The position numbers were made by a program, and so were the translations under genes. Below the pieces are notes generated by a model. The model had not been told where the DNA came from and ran no database searches. It saw only the letters and a program-made list of their open reading frames with translations. From Neobacillus sp. WH10 (GTDB lineage Bacteria; Bacillota; Bacilli; Bacillales; Cytobacillaceae), in assembly GCF_030123405.1 (NCBI RefSeq), contig NZ_CP126110.1, positions 4,650,001 through 4,714,000 on the forward strand: DNA of 64,000 bases, written 5' to 3'. This document shows positions 61,720 to 64,000 of the stretch, one piece after another (within the stretch, counting starts at the first letter, position 1; every line of letters starts with the position of its first letter).

Positions 61720-62622
61720 ATGGCTTATAAGCCGCGGACAGAACGGGAAGAAATAACGATATTAAGAAGTTTACATGCCCGAATGGACTTATCTGAAGAA
61801 GACAAATGGAACTATTTGAAGCTTAAAAAGGGTTTTGAAGGAGAAGTGATGTTTGACTTATTAACTGAAAAGCTCCAAAGTGAATGTTTTATATTAAATG
61901 ATCTGCTGCTAGAGTTAAACAATTCTAAGTTCCAAATTGACACATTGGTTGTACAAGACACAATATACCTTTTTGATATTAAAAATCATGAAGGCGATTA
62001 TTATTATGAAAAAGGTGATATCTTTTTGAAGTCTAGAAAATTAATGAACAATCCTCTGGATCAACTAAAACGTTGTGAAACCTTACTCCGCCAATTGCTC
62101 CAAAAATATGGTTTCAAACTGCCCGTTGAAGCGTAGGTGGTGTTTATCAACCCCGAGTTTACCCTTTATCAAGCACCGAAACATGTGCCAATCATTTATC
62201 CTTCACAGCTTAATACCTTTATGAAAAAATTAAATTTGTGGACGGGGAAACTCAATGGAAAACATAAGAAGCTTACAGACCTTTTAGTTTCTATGCATCT
62301 GGTTGAATCCCCTTACCACAGGATTCCCCCTTATGAATATGAGTGGCTACGGAAAGGCATTATTTGTTCTTCTTGCCAATCGTTTTTGGTTTCTGTTACT
62401 GGGAGGAAGGTTGGTTGTGGGGACTGCGGCTGTGAAGAGAGTATTGATTCTGTTGTGCTGCGAAGTGTGAAGGAGCTAAAGCTTCTTTTTCCGGATCGGA
62501 AGATTACTACTAAAGGTGTTCAGGAATGGTGCGGGGGGATTGTATCGAAAAAGAAGTTTAAGAATATTCTAAGTAAAAACATGCAAGCAATAGGATATGG
62601 CCAATGGACATATTATGAGTAA
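61720..62622 (+). pseudogene. NERD-domain gene split by an in-frame TAG
   Basis: Two reading frames in the same phase are separated only by a TAG codon at 62134-62136 (..LPVEA stop VVFINPEFTLYQ..). Joined they give a normal NERD protein of 300 residues. The NERD domain (about 30-165) has FQIDTLVVQD and IYLFDIKNHEG; a zinc ribbon (CSSCQ ... CGDCGC) and a helical tail follow. Only one base change is needed, so the break is recent, a sequencing error, or a readthrough stop. The downstream half has no clear ribosome site of its own. A relative is at 26348. The 52-bp hairpin array lies immediately downstream. Confidence 0.82.
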
Positions 62623-62699
62623 ATGATAGATAGAAAGGATCTATTTCAATTTATAGTTTTTAAATTAGTATCATTCCCTCATGAAATTTTTTCTAAACT

Positions 62700-63035
62700 G
62701 GTATCCAATAACCTCTATTAGATACCTTTCTTACGATTTTTCATGCTTGGAGGGCTCCAATAGCACCTATTGGATACCCTTTTCTCGATTTTTTTAACGG
62801 AACGGGGCTCCAATAATCTCCATTGGAACCCTTTCTCTCTATTTTTGCGCCGGATCGGGCTCCAATAACCTCTATTGGAACCCTCTCTCTCTATTTTTTC
62901 GCCGGATCGGGCTCCAATAACCTCCATTGGAATACTTTTTCTCCATTTTTTCACCGGAAAGGGCTCCAATCAACCCTATTGGAACCCTTTCTCTCGATTT
63001 TCCGCCTAATCAGGCTCCAATAACCATTTCCCCAA
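62700..63035. repeat. Seven-copy 52-bp hairpin repeat array
   Basis: TCCAAT starts at 62704, 62756, 62809, 62861, 62913, 62965 and 63016 (steps 51-53). Each unit has a hairpin, GGGCTCCAATA-acctc-TATTGGAACCC, followed by a pyrimidine tract like TTTCTCTCTATTTTTT and CGCCGGATC. The last copy lacks the 3' arm. The units resemble intrinsic terminators in tandem. The 52-bp step is not a multiple of three, so the reading frames through it are not real genes. Confidence 0.92.
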
Positions 63036-63054
63036 CCAAGTTATCCATCCCTAA

Positions 63055-63084
63055 AAAGAAATAACGGACACCAAGGTGTCCGTT
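63055..63084 (-). terminator. Intrinsic terminator of the licC-like gene
   Basis: Minus strand AACGGACACC, TT, GGTGTCCGTT, TATTTCTTTTT; the stem begins at the stop codon. Confidence 0.9.
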
Positions 63085-63776
63085 CAATTTCGCGCAGCCA
63101 ACAACGTATTCAATTTTTCAAGGTCTTCTAATGAATCAATTTCATAGCTGTCGTCCGGATGGATTTCCTGAAGGTAGACATTTATATCAGGGATGTTATC
63201 CTTGACGATGTCATCCCAATACAATTCCGTAAAGCCCCCAGCGGAAACAGCTTCTTCCAGTTTTCCAATAATATATCTGCCATCATCTTCAGACCAATAG
63301 GAGACACCGCAAAGAATATAATCATGCTCACCGTCACCAATGACGATATCCGTTACCTTATAGTGATCGTCGTAGCGGATCATCCATTCCTCTTTAAACT
63401 CCGGTTTCCTGGCGCTAAAATACATCGATGTTTTTGGACTTTTCAATAGAAAGTTGCGATGTAAGTAGTTATCGCCGTCAATCACGTACGTATCATGCAA
63501 ATATTCTCTTACTAAATACATCGTGTAAATATTATTATAGACATTGTACTTATCATTATGAACAAGGGTAACACCATATTTTTCCTTCAGATACTCAAAT
63601 TTCTCTGCTAAGTATCCAGTCACAACAACAATTTCTTCGACACCAATTTCTTGTAAATATTCGATTTGTGTCTCAAGCATCGGCTTTCCATTTACTGGTG
63701 TGAGTGCTTTTGGCGTTGTGAATGTTAAAGGTCGTAACCTAGTTCCCATTCCTGCTGCAAGTATAATTGCTCTCAT
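63084..63776 (-). CDS. licC: CTP:phosphocholine cytidylyltransferase (LicC-like)
   Basis: 230 residues, nucleotidyltransferase fold. ILAAGMGTRLRPLTFTTPKAL is the nucleotide-binding signature. HNDKYNVYNNIYTMYLVREYL and TYVIDGDNYLHRN (metal Asp) match pneumococcal LicC closely, as do GVSYW, ELYWDDIVKDNI and YEIDSLEDLEKL. It makes CDP-choline from phosphocholine and CTP. The acceptor step would be done by a LicD enzyme such as the one at 41336. AGGAG precedes the ATG. It follows a LicB/EamA-like transporter end by 60 bases, the same order (licB, licC) as in Streptococcus. Confidence 0.88.
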   Translation of the reverse strand: MRAIILAAGMGTRLRPLTFTTPKALTPVNGKPMLETQIEYLQEIGVEEIVVVTGYLAEKFEYLKEKYGVTLVHNDKYNVYNNIYTMYLVREYLHDTYVIDGDNYLHRNFLLKSPKTSMYFSARKPEFKEEWMIRYDDHYKVTDIVIGDGEHDYILCGVSYWSEDDGRYIIGKLEEAVSAGGFTELYWDDIVKDNIPDINVYLQEIHPDDSYEIDSLEDLEKLNTLLAARN

Positions 63777-63836
63777 TTTAAGCTGTTCTCCTGACTTTTA
63801 AAAATTAAAATCCGATCTATTCCCGTACCACCAAGA

Positions 63837-64000
63837 TTACGCAGTCTTCCTGTTTCTAAAAAGATTCATCCATTTCAGTTCGTCCTGATTAGCAACGGTA
63901 ATGACCGATCCTACTAATATCATAATACTAAAAAAGAGGACCTTTGCGGTAATTGGCGTGTGTAAAATGAGAAAACTTAAGAAAATCGCCCATGCAGCGT
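63837..64000 (-). CDS. EamA/LicB-like transporter, C-terminal fragment cut by the window edge
   Basis: About 54 codons are visible to a TAA at 63837-63839: AAWAIFLSFLILHTPITAK, VLFFSIMILVGSVITVANQD, then a basic tail ending RNRKTA. Two membrane helices and the PITAKVLF link fit the last two helices of a DMT (EamA) transporter. LicB, the choline importer of this superfamily, stands before licC in other genomes, so that is the best guess. Too little is present to be firm. Confidence 0.6.
   Translation of the reverse strand, partial: AAWAIFLSFLILHTPITAKVLFFSIMILVGSVITVANQDELKWMNLFRNRKTA

Noticed and set aside
62718..62969. Minus-strand reading frame through the hairpin array
   Set aside because: The 52-bp unit is not a multiple of three, so the frame changes in each copy. 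No start signals and no protein-like composition.
27481..63035. CRISPR arrays at either repeat region
   Set aside because: The first has 9-10 base cores with 11-12 base gaps. The second has no unique spacers because the whole 52-bp unit is repeated. No cas genes are present.

Overview
The window reads as chromosome of a low-G+C, Gram-positive, endospore-forming Bacillaceae (Bacillus/Neobacillus-like). The evidence is strong AGGAGG ribosome sites, many intrinsic terminators, a CotF-type spore coat gene, and a gene order that follows the Bacillus subtilis hpf-secA-prfB-cccB-ftsEX-ctpB and tagO-yvyE-degSU-degV-comF neighbourhoods. Species cannot be fixed from sequence alone. No rRNA, tRNA, IS element, prophage or CRISPR array was seen.

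Layout. (1) 0-7.6 kb, minus strand: prfB (RF2, with an intact programmed +1 frameshift), a YitT-family membrane protein, cccB, ftsE, ftsX, a coiled-coil M23 peptidase probably driven by FtsEX, and ctpB. (2) 7.9-19.4 kb: a SEC-C/TPR protein, a small secreted protein, and a minus-strand cluster for electron transfer. This cluster has two membrane-anchored NapC/NirT-like cytochromes (10 and 12 CXXCH), a TPR protein, an NHL beta-propeller, and two exported cytochromes (6 and 8 CXXCH), giving 36 haem motifs in all. It lies between prfB and secA, and secA is inverted relative to its usual partners. (3) 19.9-31.9 kb: secA, hpf, cotF-like, comFC, comFA, a NERD protein, degV, degU, degS, yvyE. (4) 32-64 kb: a cell-surface region. 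It holds two tagO-type initiating transferases, a GtrA protein, a Wzx-like flippase, a LicD-like transferase, rmlACBD, three or more glycosyltransferases, a Wzy-like polymerase, an acyltransferase, a Cys-containing nucleotide-sugar epimerase, an LCP ligase and an LtaS-like enzyme. It also holds four exported enzymes that end in choline-binding-type wall repeats: a double 5'-nucleotidase, an NlpC/P60 peptidase, a metallophosphatase and a glucosaminidase. At the right edge is a LicC-like CTP:phosphocholine cytidylyltransferase behind the tail of a LicB/EamA-like transporter.

Two systems stand out. The first is a putative Gram-positive multihaem electron conduit from menaquinol across the wall. 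The second is a putative phosphocholine-decorated surface polymer with its own set of choline-binding proteins, a scheme best known from pneumococci. Both are inferences from domain content and context.

Non-coding structure is also unusual. A TTCCGCCAA motif recurs at an almost exact 21-bp period at two places (1-90 and 27481-27899). A seven-copy array of 52-bp hairpin units lies at 62700-63035. Two broken genes are recognisable: an agmatinase-family remnant and a NERD gene split by an in-frame TAG.
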